Assembly: GCA_947579665.1 (NCBI GenBank) | Contig: OX388349.1 | Coordinates: 19,500,459 to 19,564,458, forward strand | Direction: 5' to 3' | Length of the DNA: 64,000 nucleotides | Source of the DNA: Sympetrum striolatum | Lineage: Eukaryota > Arthropoda > Insecta > Odonata > Libellulidae | Shown here: positions 44,061 through 56,712 of the stretch, piece by piece | Position numbering within the stretch: the stretch's first letter is position 1 | Layout of the letters: each line of letters opens with the position of its first letter | The notes under the pieces: model-generated | The model's database searches: none | Seen by the model: the letters and a program-made list of their open reading frames with translations, nothing else | Told to the model about the DNA's origin: nothing | Translations under genes and position numbers: made by a program

Positions 44061-45439
44061 TGCTATGGTAGCAGCTACCATTGGTAGCTAGTCGCGAAGG
44101 ATAAAACACACTTTACATTAAGATTTTAAGCATGGATTATTTGTATTGCCCTTACCAATGCTTGCTTAAATAATCCTAAAACTTTGTACCATTGTACTAC
44201 CACACATCTAAGTCATAGTACAATTTTAAAAAGTATATTAAAATATAATAATAATTAATGTTACAAAGTATACTAAAATACAAAATATACTAACGCCCTT
44301 ATAAACAATATAGTCCATTTATAAATTCCTCTCCATTACTTCGCTATTCTCCTTTCTTTCGGATAAAATCCGTCACGAATGTAGTTTCATCTCTGTCTTT
44401 GTTACATACATATATGTGCACTCAATTCATCCAGTTACTACTAGGTACTATTATATTTCCTCACGAATTCGTTTCAGTGCTGTTTATTTATGTGTTGCAC
44501 GAACGCGCGAGTCACGATTTCTATTAGAGTGGTCCATCGCACACAATATTCCAATCGAAAATGGAAATGTGATTCCTGCTCAAGATTCCAGTGGCATTGA
44601 GGGGATTCCTCCCATGGAAATTGGTCCAGACGATCCGCTAAATCAGTTCCGGATTCAAATAGACCGTAATAATCGCACTTTGCATTAATCGTTGACTGTC
44701 GACTCAATGTTGTCGGAGTTAATTGTTGGCTCTTAACGCTGTAATTGTTGTACGGTGAACGTCTTCATTGTTTACTCTCCGTATTTATTACTTAATGCGT
44801 CCATTATCACAGCGATGGGCTGCTTTATTGTTGACGGAATTAGCATTGAGCATGCTCGTTATTTTACTAATTTCAAGTGGTATCTTTGTTGACGTTTCAG
44901 AGACCATATCTTTATGAATGGATTATTTCAATTTGTGTTTTAGTGCAGTTATAGGCTAATGTACATACTATTGTAATGTGCAATTGTATCAGCCGTGGTC
45001 GTAGTTTTGACTATATATCTTTTAGCCAATATTATCCTAAATCTAGTTGATGGCATACACGTACGATTATATTTATACGCATACTTGTTCTACAAGTTTA
45101 AGTAATATTTTAATTTCTCAAGAATTAATGGTGGAGAAACGGTCGCATCGAAAAGTACCTATGTACGAAGTGACGGGAGCAAAACGTCCCCTTTCTTATT
45201 CATGTTTCCTTCCCGGAAATTTCTCGCACTCTTGTAATGGAGTTTTCCATCCAAAAAAAGTACTTCCTACGTCCGGCCTGCATCAAAGTAGTTCATAGGA
45301 AATTTCGCTTCACGAGCACTCTACACAAAATTCGGTGGATAAAAAGAAACGGTGTTTAAATAGAATTTTTACTGATTTACCTGTTTAGAAGGTAATTTAA
45401 ATTTTAGACATTAAATTTATTTTATAAACTCCTGTATGA
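44061..45439. other. Intergenic stretch, nothing firm
   Basis: A 90-codon plus-strand frame (44416-44688) of balanced composition ends ...RIQIDRNNRTLH. I do not recognise it, and it has no supporting splice or promoter signal. Confidence 0.35.
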
Positions 45440-45650
45440 ATTCCTTACTTGCTTAATCAATAATTCTTTGTCAATCTTCACCTACTATCCTACTCATGCC
45501 TCCATTATTATGATTTTATTGATATCTATTTTAATTTTGAAATTTACCGGTAGCTACTGCATTTCCCATTGTAGGCTTGTACTCGAATAAATAGTTTCCC
45601 CAGTTTTTTTGATAAAATTAGGCTCTTCGGCTTATATATACGGTGATGTA
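45440..45650 (+). repeat. Dispersed repeat Y, partial copy
   Basis: Matches the interior of 53264-53637: CCTTACTTGCTTAATC, ATTTACCGGTAGCTACTGC, AGGCTTGTACTCGA and CTCTTCGGCTTATAT. Lacks the CTCGAG ends. Confidence 0.65.
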
Positions 45651-45949
45651 TTATTCTAATTTATTCTCAGGATGGATTTTTAATTAAAGAGAATAAAAAT
45701 AGTACTGTTTATTTACCACAAAGTAGCTAATTTGTTGATTTAGAATACTGTTAAAATGTTATTCACGTAAACGGCTGTAAGGAACGCTGTACGTATAGAT
45801 AGAAATGTAAGGATTATTATGATTAAACGAGGCTAGTTACGTGCTTGCCCCGAAAAGGAATAGAGCTAGTGAAACCCATGAATGTTTTCATGAAAGAGAC
45901 ATAGAATACCTTTAGAGAAAACTTCGCAGTTCCAAAGATCGGAAACATT

Positions 45950-46170
45950 TCGTCCACCGTTATAGGAGGTCCCCCCCTCCACGGCGACAAAGGGCTGCTC
46001 CGACGAATTGGACATCGAATCGATTCTTCCACGCATTCACCCGCGGGTCATTTCTCTCTCCAAATGCGAAAAATCTCGAAAGAAATGCCCTTTCGATGAA
46101 AAAAGAATTGTGTTCCACCGCGGAGCGCGCTGATATTGGCAAATATTCAATCATCTCCCTTGACTGAAGC
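45950..46170. other. CpG-rich patch without recognisable gene
   Basis: Overlapping minus-strand open frames (69 and 64 codons) in different phases, no motif. Confidence 0.3.
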
Positions 46171-46587
46171 CCATGAGGATCAGGGAGTCCATGAAGAGGG
46201 TTCTCTTACCTATAGTTGACCGCATAGGCATAGGCTAAGGCTAAGCAGGTCGTAGATTTCCGTGGTATTTTAAATGGGAATAATTCGTCAAAAATAGAAA
46301 AATATATTGGTTTATCACAGTGGTAGGATAGACGTTCAAAAGCTTTCCAGAAATGAAGTTATGATTTTTCTGGTATAAATTCAAGCTAAAACATAATCTA
46401 GCGGTGTTTTTACATAGTTGCAATCAACTATTAATAATATCCTTGAAAAATTCACGCACGTGGCTATGATGCATTGAATTACGCGAAAAATTGGTACTAT
46501 GACTCTCCTTACGGGATGCCAAGAAAAGAGTTACTCGTATAGTCATTGACCTTTACTTACGATGACTTGTTCCGCTTAAAACACTGT

Positions 46588-46652
46588 CTTTGTGAGGAGA
46601 ACAAAGGAAAATACCTCACTCCTCATCTTGCCTAGTAAGCCTCATTCCGGTC
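46588..46652 (+). repeat. CTC-type dispersed repeat, copy 6
   Basis: GAGGAGAACAAAGGAAAA, TACCTCACTCCTCATCTTGC and CTAGTAAGCCTCATTCC. One of the best-kept copies. Confidence 0.75.
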
Positions 46653-47169
46653 TACTAGCTCTTATTAGCTAACTTTAGAGGTATTGTGGTTACAACCAGG
46701 CTGAATACTTTGCAGACACAGTGATGCGTTACAATGATTTTTTGAACGACAAATAATTTTCACTCTGCGTCATCAGCAATACTTTCTCGAGAAAATCACG
46801 CAGTAAGGCCCTATTGAACTCTGGGAAGAGCCGTATGTGACCCGAAGGCTGTCCCCCCTCTGGACTGTTAAAATCGCTCCTTCTACACATTCTTCGATGC
46901 TAGGGGAGCTATCTCCATCCCTGATTCCGGGTAGAATTCGGATTCATCTTGACATCGCTGAAGACCATTCCTTTCCAAGAAGATAGCAGTTTGACTCATC
47001 GAGAGTAAAATAAGAAAAGTGGCACAGTTCATGGTGTGGTATTTTTGGACAGCACTTATAGGTGTGCGTCTTATAATCCAACCACATCTGGGAAGCATAT
47101 AAATTGACTTTGCGGAAGCATACCATAAACCGAACGAAATTGACTACATGAGTCAATTTAGCGGTTAAA
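46653..47169. other. Intergenic stretch, nothing recognised
   Basis: No family match. Minus-strand open frames of 71-124 codons (46883-47318) have no motif. Confidence 0.35.
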
Positions 47170-47215
47170 ATTTTCGAAGTCCAGGGTTCGAGTTTCATTC
47201 TCATCAATGTCTTTC
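47150..47215 (+). mobile_element. Degraded tRNA-like fragment
   Basis: TTAGCGGTTAAAATTTTCG followed by GTCCAGGGTTCGAGTTTC keeps A- and B-box-like words at tRNA spacing. No family body identified. Confidence 0.35.
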
Positions 47216-47929
47216 TCCTCAGACTCGCAGAGTTCGGAAGCACCATCTTGTAATTATTATCACGGAAAATATTTTGAGAAGAATCTTTCGTTATCTGGTA
47301 TTCTTTAAATAACACCAAAATTAATAAGTTTCAATTTTTACGTATTTATCCGAACAGGAATTTTAGTAGATAATATATTTGGTAGATTTATCCTGCCACT
47401 TAAGAGGCTAGGGTTCATCTGCTGGCATATTTTGAAGCCATGCGCCAGCACAGCCGGAGTTCAGTGGTGAATTCAAGTGAAGGTAGACAGTAGAAGCTTA
47501 GTAGCTAAGCAAATCAACTTTACCTTCATTTCAAACCGTTAGCCCTAAGTATTTAGCGGCATTAACCAGCCAACTCCCATTCTATGAGAAAAGCATTGAT
47601 ACGCCGTGAATGGAAACTATTACATAAATTTAAAATATCAGAGGGGCATGAAATAGCTCTTCGGTGTTGGTTTTGAATGGGGGCATTTGACCTTTCCCCA
47701 CCCCCTCAAAAGCCTTATGGCCCCATACGTGGCCTCACTCACTCTGAAGAATCGAAATGAGGTATAGAATTAGGAATGAGGCAAAAGGGCATCCTTTAAG
47801 GATACATTCCAGAGTCACGCCCATCCCTCGCGGAGTCACGAACAATGGACGCTAACAAGTATCGCGTACACAGTAAAAGTGGAAACAAAAGAAGTTGATG
47901 GAGCGCGTGGGAGGAGTTCCTTATTGATT

Positions 47930-48330
47930 TTCCTAATTTACGCCCTCGTTACGTGCTTCGCGGTCCGGACGAAAAAACTGCGTCCCCCCACGCATAAATA
48001 AATCCGAAGGAGACCATCCCTCGACAAGAAAGCGAAGGGGTTGTATATCACCACGCCGATTGGGTGTCGCAGACTCACTTTGAGGACGCACTTTCATCTC
48101 GGCGTAATTTATGCCGACCCCAGAGAACCCAACGGAGGGTAAAAATGAAGTTCGGAAAAAGGGGTTGTTTTATGGAGAAATCGTATTAATCTTGGGTGAC
48201 CGGACATTTCGCCCTTCCATTCAATTCGCTCAAGGGCGGTTCACTCGCAAACGATACGCTCAATTTTTTTCGTCCAAGAATTCTTCAGCAATGCTTCGGT
48301 TCGCTCAAGTGATATTTCACAGAAATTGAT
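47930..48330. other. CpG-rich patch without recognisable gene
   Basis: Includes GTGCTTCGCGGTCCGGACG. A 72-codon plus frame at its end shows no motif. Confidence 0.35.
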
Positions 48331-48850
48331 GTTGTTCTAAATGTTAGTGGGAAAGGTGGTTTTAGATGGGTTGAGTTGGTTTTCTTCATCATTGTTTTCA
48401 ACTCATTCCATCAAGAGGGATAATGTTTGCTGACAGTAAAAAAAAAATTACATGCAAATTTATGGAGGTCTTTAAATATGACCTATCGTAGAAGCTGATG
48501 TAATTTGAAGGAAAGGAGTTAGATAACCCGTTATAATAGTCATGCTACAATAAACTCTTTATCATATATTTGTTGATGGAAAATAAGCTCGGAGATTTAG
48601 GAGATGGTTGGGGAAGATATGGCTGTAAGTAATGTAATTAGGAAATGACAGAAGAAATGGGTTGGTCAAATATTGAGAGAAGAAGAATTGCTAAAATTTG
48701 TTATTGAGAGTATAATACAAGGGGGGAAAGAGGGGAAGACAAAGATAGAAGTTATAAGGTGACGTAAAAAGTGGGTTAAACACTAAGAAAGAAAAGAGAT
48801 GGCGCTGAGTTGGGATTTTTGATGCACGTGACCTACCGAAAGGTAGAACA
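48331..48850. other. Purine-rich intergenic stretch
   Basis: Nothing recognised. Confidence 0.35.
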
Positions 48851-48950
48851 CTTAAGTAAAATTATGTACTTAGTCTTGGTCTACATAGAGAAGTCTACCA
48901 CTTAAGTAAAATCATATACTTAGTCTTGGTCTACATAGAGAAAATTTTCT
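48851..48950 (+). repeat. Tandem duplication, 50-bp period
   Basis: CTTAAGTAAAATTATGTACT at 48851 recurs as CTTAAGTAAAATCATATACT at 48901; TAGTCTTGGTCTACATAGAG follows both. Confidence 0.9.
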
Positions 48951-48962
48951 CTTCGCCCTAAT

Positions 48963-49015
48963 ACAGGGTTGTCAAAGTGGTGGACCGCGGGGCAGATGTG
49001 TTCCACCAATACCTC
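48963..49015 (+). mobile_element. Possible hAT-type terminus
   Basis: CAGGGTTGTCAAAGTGGTGG followed by ACCGCGGGGC resembles hAT inverted-repeat ends. No partner end or 8-bp duplication was found. Confidence 0.3.
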
Positions 49016-50350
49016 TCGCACAATCCTAGATGTCAAGAAGAGATGATTTTTTTAATATAACTCATAATAATCACCCTTTCAGCTTGAAATCTCTCTTTAA
49101 ATTCATTCTCATTTAGGACAAAAATGCCCCTAGATTGAAATATTTGCCCCACAATTTCTATGTAACGTCATGAATATATACTTATATATACACTTACGAA
49201 GTAATTATTACAGTGCATAAAATTGAGTGAAACAGTTCAAAGGTCAAGACTAACCGGTGAAATATTTCGCGATAAATTTAATTTACAATTATTATCTCCA
49301 AATCTTGAGAATCCAGCAGCAGGCAAAAAATGCAAGTTTCCGGCAAATTAATATAAAAAAATCACTGAATGCAAGATCTGAATTCCATTTTCTTACATTT
49401 TTACAAACTTCTTAGAGAGAAAAATTCTGAGATAGTCTAACCGGTCATTGCTCTCTTGTAAGGCCTCAGTTTCCTGAATATTCTGCCATGAGCTATCGGT
49501 CTTAATAGTTTGTAACTGGTGAATATAACGTTTCAGATAATAAGAAAAAATATAACGAAAATCAAAAATTTGGAATAAACGCAACATAACCCCTAATCTT
49601 CTATCCTTTTCACACCCATCAATTATGTTGTCGGGTGATTTTTGTTTGTTGATTTGTGGAGATGATGATGAATTTGGTTTTTGCGTTGATTTTTACGGCC
49701 GGATGTCCTTCCTGCCGCCAACCGTTATCGGAAAAATATTGCTTCCACTTGGCCTTTCGGGAACTCCCAACATCGCCACCTCTGAAAAGCTACCTAAATT
49801 CAACAGGGACCGCACAAGTGTTGCTTTTACTTCTATTATAAGCTTACCATACCTCCCTTTTTACGCAGACTGTCCCCTTTAGAATGTACAGTCCCGGTTT
49901 ACTATTAATTCGGTCTTTCTTTCTCCCAAAAATACTAGGAAAACACGTAGCTCATGATTCTGAGTTATAAAAGAAACGCAATTTAAATATATTACGTAAG
50001 CAAATATGTGAAGCTAGATACAATGACTAGCCAATACACTTGTATTGGTCCAAGAACATTTTAAAATAGAAGAAGCAAGGTTTTCTCGGTTTGTCTCGGT
50101 AGTAGTAATTAATATACGTCCTGGTTTTGATCCTATAGAATACGGTGACCCTAAGTATACCCTAGTAGCATTGTATTACATACACAACCAATCGATTACT
50201 AGTTTTTGCTTCTATTAAATTGCCATCGAAGCTTGAAAATACATTATAGCAACTATAAGGTACTAGGCAAGGTACATTATTAGCATACTTCTATGCACTC
50301 CTAATCATCAGTATCTAATATTTTTCTGCGATTAAGTTTGATTTGAATTG
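49016..50350. other. AT-rich stretch, nothing recognised
   Basis: Short open frames at 49625-49882 in two phases; no motif. Confidence 0.4.
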
Positions 50351-50431
50351 TACAGTCCTGGCCAAAATTAACGCACCACCACCCTAGCGATCGTAATGAC
50401 CGGTGGTGCGTTAATTTTGGCCAGGAGTGTA
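50351..50431. mobile_element. Tc1/mariner-type MITE, 81 bp including TA sites
   Basis: TA, then CAGTCCTGGCCAAAATTAAC plus GCACCACC at the left; GGTGGTGC plus GTTAATTTTGGCCAGGAGTG and TA at the right. Inverted repeats are 28 bp with one mismatch around a spacer of about 21 bp, flanked by TA duplications. The CTGGCCAAAATTAACGC word is typical of Tc1-like termini. Too short to code. Confidence 0.88.
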
Positions 50432-50759
50432 CCTCTAGATAAAGAGATTTTCTATTCTTGCTTCATTTTGCTCGAATAGAAAAATAATGCATTTATTGCG
50501 ATTTCTTGGTCATAAAAAATTAACAAATTTCATCTGTTAACTGCGTTATAGGAGAAATAATCTTTGTCTTGGTGGTACATTTCCTAAGAGACATCTCGTC
50601 TTTCTTTAAAGAAAATTTACATCATAGCAACTCTAAGCCTTCCGAGCAATCATTTTTAAACGAGTAAACCTATTTTTTAAAGATTTTTGCATCTTATATT
50701 TTTCCCGAATTAAATTCGATTTTCATTGTTCCTGTAAATCGCAAATTCTTTGTATCCTT

Positions 50760-51180
50760 GCTCATCCACTTTATCTCTCGGCGTTTGGCCCTTTAACATT
50801 CCGCTGCATTCCTCTCGGACGACGACGCCGCTGAAAGATCTAAATTCGGCGAATAAATCGGCGTGGATTCGGCGAAAAGCGGGAAAGAAGCAGTGTTCTC
50901 ACTCATTCCCGGAAACGAAGGAATAGACGCGTCTTTAATCGGACACTGAGAGAAACAGCGGTTCCTCCCAAAATGGACCATAAGTCTTCGCTTCCGCCGA
51001 GAAGTGGAAACAAAAGCCTTCCAGAAAACAGATTCCCTCCCTCACCTGAACCCGAAGAAGGACTCTTAAGACGGATGTCCTCCTTTTGTGAACACGTTCA
51101 TGCTCTCGGAGATGAAAGCGGAATTTATTCATTCCTATTTGATGTTGATCATAAATACGACCGAAACTAATCTTCAAACC
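50760..51180. other. CpG-rich patch without recognisable gene
   Basis: GGACGACGACGCCGC near its start; overlapping open frames of 62-80 codons on both strands without motifs. Confidence 0.35.
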
Positions 51181-53263
51181 GCCTTGAGATGGAAATAATC
51201 ATTGTCATGAAGGTAAATTTCACAAGTTACATCTCGTATTTTTCTAATTCTTGAAATTCATACACGGCCATGAATAAAATATTATATTCATTAGAAGGAA
51301 AATTTATTTAATCTGATAGTTATGATCAAAGTTAAGCTTCGAAGTGCGTTTCAGTCGGGATCATCGTTGCCATGGTGACTTATATCAACCGCGCTTTTTT
51401 AAATTTCTAAATGTATTTAAGGACTATAGCATCTACTCGCTGTGCTGTAATTTCCTAGTAAGAATCCACAAGAAAACCAAAAAAGTCAAAATGTTTCACA
51501 CTACAATATTTATGGGAAAACTACTATGGCTTCAACTTGTATAGGACTTAGACCGTCAGGTAAACGATGTTTACGCCAGGTGTTTTGACACGATAATGAC
51601 TCTAGGAGTTAAAAACATGATTGTTTTCTAATAAATATAATGGTGTATAAAGGTTTAACTATTCCTAGGTTCAATTTATAGCCTGTTACAAAGCATTTTA
51701 TGTATTCCATATTTTGATCAAAAGTATGATCGAAATTCATTCCTGAATCGCATCAGCGATATCTTTTCTTTGAAAATCCGTCCTTTCAGCTTTACGTTAG
51801 TAAATTTGTATACTTTGGCAATATATTTTCCAATAGTTAGGTACAATTAGATTGCTAAGATTTTAACAACGTTGTTGCCTAGGATGTCAGTAAATAAACA
51901 TCTGTGGATACATTATGTGTATAAAAAGTCTTTGTGGTCGAATTAACGGTTTGCCGACTCTCTTTTGAGCACAGACGACCATGATTGCGAAGTTGTCGAT
52001 TTTGTATACTTGTTTTTTCTCGAATTGAATGCGTTTTTTTAATCGACGACCAAATAGAGATTTTTGATATAGAGGGGCGTGTGAATGTAAGTGGTCGTAG
52101 AAGGTGATTATTCAAAGGTTAAAGTTAAGGAACTGTCGACGGTGGCAACATAGCTGTATTCAGAGGTGAGTTCCGCACATTCTATGGGAGTAAAAACTAA
52201 GATTTTGGGGAGACATATGACTGACCTAAATTAAATTGTAAGAAGGATATAAGAAGTGAATTTAGAATAAATAAGGTGGAGAAATACATCATTTATCAGT
52301 CAATGAGAAAAATGAGGACTAGAGGAAAAGTTGAGTAATTAGTGTGCCTTGTTTATACTTCGTTTCTCCACAACTAAAGTCAAAGTCTGAGGGTCCCAGG
52401 TAGAGCTGTACATCTTTTACCTCTGTTAGTTGTTGGATGAATGACGGTTGAAAAATATACCACCTGAATATTATAAAGAGACTGATATAACTGGATAAAA
52501 TTTTAAGCGTGAGATAGTATCATGTCCTATCGCATGGATTTCTGAAGGAAAGAGGCGAGGCGCGTTTAAATGGATAAAATGAAATAACTGACTATATGTA
52601 TCCATATGGCGAAGATGAATACCAATATGGAGGTGTATTGGGAATAAACGAGGCAGCTTGGTGTTTATCCCGCATAAGAATAGCGTGACTGATGTAGGTA
52701 CGCATTACGCTGTTAACATCTGAATATGGTTAGATCTCACAGCTCCGGAGCTAATGCTTCTGAAAATCGGTATTCCCCAAATCTCGACCCCTTTTCGGAG
52801 ATGATTTCATCTCGAGATAAACTGTTTTCCCAGAAGATGTTTTCGAAAGGCCTTCCCGGGAAACGGCTTCCGAAAAATCCAGCGTGCATCACCCATTCCT
52901 CCCCCTTCTTCTCTAGGTCTCCTCAGAGGTAATTAAGGACCTCTTTTTACTGCTGGACCCTCGTTTCCTTAGGAACCCATCTCTGCTCTATTTTATCTCA
53001 ACTCCCTTAAAATTCCAGCAGCAACTCCTCTTTCCTTTTAAATGTGCTTTCCTTGATACTCCCACCCCACCCAATATTTTAAGTCCCTATTAACCTTTCA
53101 CTTGGTTAATGTGAAAAAATATATATTTCCATAATATACTCGGCAATCACGTTGCACCCCTTTATCTTGAGTGCGTTATTACTTTTTATATTTACAGTAA
53201 CAATAAACTCTCTCTACATACCTACCCTATCCTTGCAAATTTCTTCCGTTGCATATTTTCAGT
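51181..53263. other. Intergenic stretch, nothing recognised
   Basis: Short frames only. A moderately GC-richer part at 52720-52930 has no motif. Confidence 0.4.
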
Positions 53264-53637
53264 ACTGTATATACTCGAGTAAAAGTACTCGACTTTTTAT
53301 CACATTTTTTACGCTGAAAACCACGCCTCGGCTTATAATCGAATGAGGGTTCCAGTAACTTGTTCTACGGTGCAAATATCCTTCCTTAACCACAAATCGG
53401 CTAATACACTCCTTACTTGCTCCATTAGCAATCCTTTGTCAATTTCTTCGCAATCGCGTGCCGTCTGTAATTACTGAAATTTCATTTGTGTCTATTTTTA
53501 TTTTTAAATTTACCGGTAGCTGCTGCATTACGTTTCCTAGGCTCATACTCGAGTCAATTAGTTTTCCAAGTGTTTTGTGATAAATTATGTGCCTCGGCTT
53601 ATATTCGTGTCAGATTATACTCGAGTATCGTAAAGCC
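53264..53637. mobile_element. Repeat Y, TIR element with CTCGAG ends
   Basis: The left end TACTGTATATACTCGAGTA and the right end TATACTCGAGTATCGTA are inverted copies of each other, and TA lies at both outer edges, suggesting a Tc1/mariner/pogo-like non-autonomous element of about 370 bp. The subterminal GCCTCGGCTTATA words repeat near both ends. A partial relative lies at 45440-45650. Confidence 0.6.
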
Positions 53638-53835
53638 ACACCACTCTCTTCAGCACCTCATTCCAGGTTTCTTCTGGGTCTTCCTCTCCCTTTCGAATCA
53701 TTCACCCTCTCCTCATAAACCATGGTCATACTGACTCCTTTCCATTCTTTCCACATTACCATGCCAATGCAAAATCTGTTTCAAAACGACAGGGATACTG
53801 GTCTAACTATAAGATAATGATTAACATTATACAAG

Positions 53836-54042
53836 GTGAGGATGAATTATTATGAAAAGTTCCACCTGAGATCTTTATTCAATCAGGCGACCGGTTTTTT
53901 CGGTTTTGTGCCAGATGATGAACTTGTAATTCGAAACCGGTCGCCCGACTGAATAAATATCTCAAGTGGAATTTTGCATAGTTGTTTTCCCTTCTTACTC
54001 AGGATAGATTCCCACAAAGTGACGACTTCTTTGAACGATTTG
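53836..54042 (+). mobile_element. Hairpin retroposon, copy C (older)
   Basis: Inner arms TTATTCAATCAGGCGACCGG and CCGGTCGCCCGACTGAATAA pair around an unpaired centre with GCCAGATGATGAAC. Outer arms (GTTCCACCTGAGATC / ATCTCAAGTGGAA) extend less perfectly. The signature TCCCACAAAGTGACGAC lies in the tail. If the right arm ends at 54000, the tail 54001-54042 is again 42 nt and the element is bounded by ACATTATACAAG (53824-53835) and ACACTAAACAGC (54043-54054), a decayed 12-bp duplication (8 of 12). Boundaries are inferred. Confidence 0.7.
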
Positions 54043-54989
54043 ACACTAAACAGCACCGCGAAAAAACAAGCAATAAACCGCAATAGAGTACAGGTGTCTG
54101 AATATCAGGTGATGATGTAGGTTTACTACGGAACCATAGTCGTTCTCTTGTGGTTTAGAAAAAAATTCTTTCGTGAAGCTGTCCAGGTACTCTTACGTTA
54201 GAGCTATGATTGACAACTAAGCAACACCAAAAATAGGTCACAAATAAGTGATCCTGCAACAGGTATAAAAAATTTAAGTAACTATATATCAACTAATTAT
54301 ACCTTTTAGATAACGGAAAAAATACAGTACTTGATAAATGAAACGTTATACACAAGCCGAGATTGTTGTAATTTATTGTGATTAAGTAGGATTGGATGTT
54401 TTCATGGAGAGGTGGTGATTTAGACTATTTCAACCAATACTTATAATGAAGCAGTATACTTATTGCGTTGATTCTCTCCAATTAGCTGTTAAATGAGAAA
54501 AATATGTGAGATATAAAGTAATACCAGCTACAACTTTGTTTGTCAAGTCATATCTGGTGGGATATTGTTTTCTTTATATAAACTTAGAAGTACTTCAATT
54601 ATTAACCAAAGGTTATTTATTAAACGAACATGGTTTAATAAATATAATAACCAAATAAATAACATTTCGTCAGTATATAGATACTTCTAAGAGTATTGTT
54701 TTTATAGCAAGAGCATTTTAATATTAATTTGTATTTTCTCATTCAGCGGGCAAATCGCTTGTTTTGCTAAGTCATTAAGGAATAATTACTATGAACACGC
54801 CATATTGATAGGTCTGACGTTTTAGGTCGTGAGCCAACGTTACCTCATGGTGGTCACACGACTGAAACCACTGCTAAGATCATATTTCTCATCCGACTTT
54901 CGAAAACGACTATTAGAATATTTCCTATTATGTAAAACCATACGTTTCGTTGCTTCTCATATTATATGCATACTCTTTCCGAAGTAGTT
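54043..54989. other. AT-rich stretch, nothing recognised
   Basis: No repeat or gene signal. Confidence 0.4.
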
Positions 54990-55445
54990 TGAAAGTAGAT
55001 AAAGAGAGGATACATAGAAATGTACGCGTTCAAACCCTTTCAGAGGGATAGATTCAAAGGGAGGATAGAAAAAGCGAGTATTCCGTGCGAAAGACATTCC
55101 ATCTGCCCTAATTCTGCTCTGCGACTGCTGAGGATCGAGCGATTCTCCGTTCGCTACCTCAAAAGGGCTTTTATGCCTGATTATGCCTTTCCCTTCTTTC
55201 CCTCGGGAGAGGCAAATCGCTGCTTTTCCACTATCGCCGTATTTGTGTTCGTGGATTGGTAAAGCTTAGGGGAGAGAGCGTTGTTAAGAATCGCTGGGAT
55301 AAATCGGTTAGCTCAAACGAGATGCGATATAGGACGGCCATGGCTAAGATTAAATCTTCGACCTGAACTACAAATTCAAAGGGAATTCTTCCTTGGGAAC
55401 GCAGCGAAAATTGTGCTTGTCGGCGGCTCTATTGGTCGAACGGAC
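54990..55445. other. CpG-rich patch without recognisable gene
   Basis: 80- and 72-codon plus-strand open frames at 55020-55499; no motif. It ends against a CTC-type repeat. Confidence 0.3.
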
Positions 55446-55449
55446 GGTT

Positions 55450-55498
55450 TAACAAGCAAGATGAGGAGTGAGGCAGTATTGCTTTCCTTTCTAAGTTA
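55450..55498 (-). repeat. CTC-type dispersed repeat, copy 7 (partial)
   Basis: The minus strand gives TTAGAAAGGAAAGCAATAC, then TGCCTCACTCCTCATCTTGC. The CTCATTCC part is absent. Confidence 0.65.
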
Positions 55499-56712
55499 GG
55501 ATGATTTTAGAGTACAAATCCCACTTATGAACAGCATAAAGTCCATGTTTATGATACTTCTCATAGTATTCGGTGAGGAGTACGCAGAATAAATGACGTC
55601 AGTTAGCATTATTGCATAAGAAAAGATTTCTGTTTTTCCCGGCTGGAGACCCGAGAACTATTCCTTCATTATTGCATAATTTTTAGATTAGTTAAGCATA
55701 AATGCTTTCCAAAATAGAAGACCGTTCCTCATAAGAATCCAAACTCTACGAAACCTAACTTTTACAGCACAAAATATGTTGAACCACATTGCTTACTAAA
55801 TCAAATGTGATAACAAAAAAATTACTTTTATATTGTTTTTCACTTCCTGCAGTTGCTTCGCTTATTCACTTAATGCAACTCTTCGAGCAGTTCTTTTAAA
55901 TTGTTATATAAGCGTAGCAATTTTTGTATTTTAACTCGGTTTCAGTTCCCCATCAGTAAACCTCTTCCATGTTTCAGTAACCTTTATATTATACATGGTA
56001 TTAGCTAAACTGGCACACAAGCTAACATTTGATTCACTAACAACCTCTATGGAGCAAAGGAAAGTGAAAAAAATCTATTTATCATGTTGTTATAAAAGGA
56101 ACTGTAAAAGAATAAAATATCCTAAATAAATATATTCCCAGCTGCCTCGGCTGATCCAACTATGAGCGTGATGTAAAACATAAAAAAATAGGACCAAAAT
56201 TAAATCGAAAAACAGAAGAAATATATCGATTGCTTAGTTTTTACACCCTCTGCCACACGCCGACAGGTTGTTGATAGTATTTTTCGAAAAATAAAGAGGT
56301 GAAGGTATATATTTCAAATAATTTTTCCTAAATTTTCATGGTGCCGCACATTGAGATAAAATTGTAATAAGCAAACTAAAAGGCAAGAAATATCTCTAAG
56401 ATGTGTGTCTACAAAATTTGCACAGGAATTAACGAAAGATTATGATTGCTGATTTACCGAGGACCATTGAAATCCTTTGCAACAGAAGTCACTGGAAATG
56501 GCTAATGGAGGAATTTTCAGGTTCTTCGTAGTTTCGTGCTCCATTTTTATACAATTAATATGTAACTTAGAAATTGCTGCTAAATATCTTACGTAAATTG
56601 ACTTAAGTTAGATTCATAGGATGTATTGGATTTATGGGAGATATATTATGGATTTTATGGAAATCAACTTAAATTAAAATCCAATTAGCGTCGACGGTAT
56701 TCTGGATATTAG
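55499..56712. other. AT-rich stretch, nothing recognised
   Basis: No repeat or coding signal. Confidence 0.4.

Noticed and set aside
44416..44688. 90-codon open frame with balanced composition
   Set aside because: The most protein-like of the unexplained frames, but it has no recognised family, no splice support and no second line of evidence.
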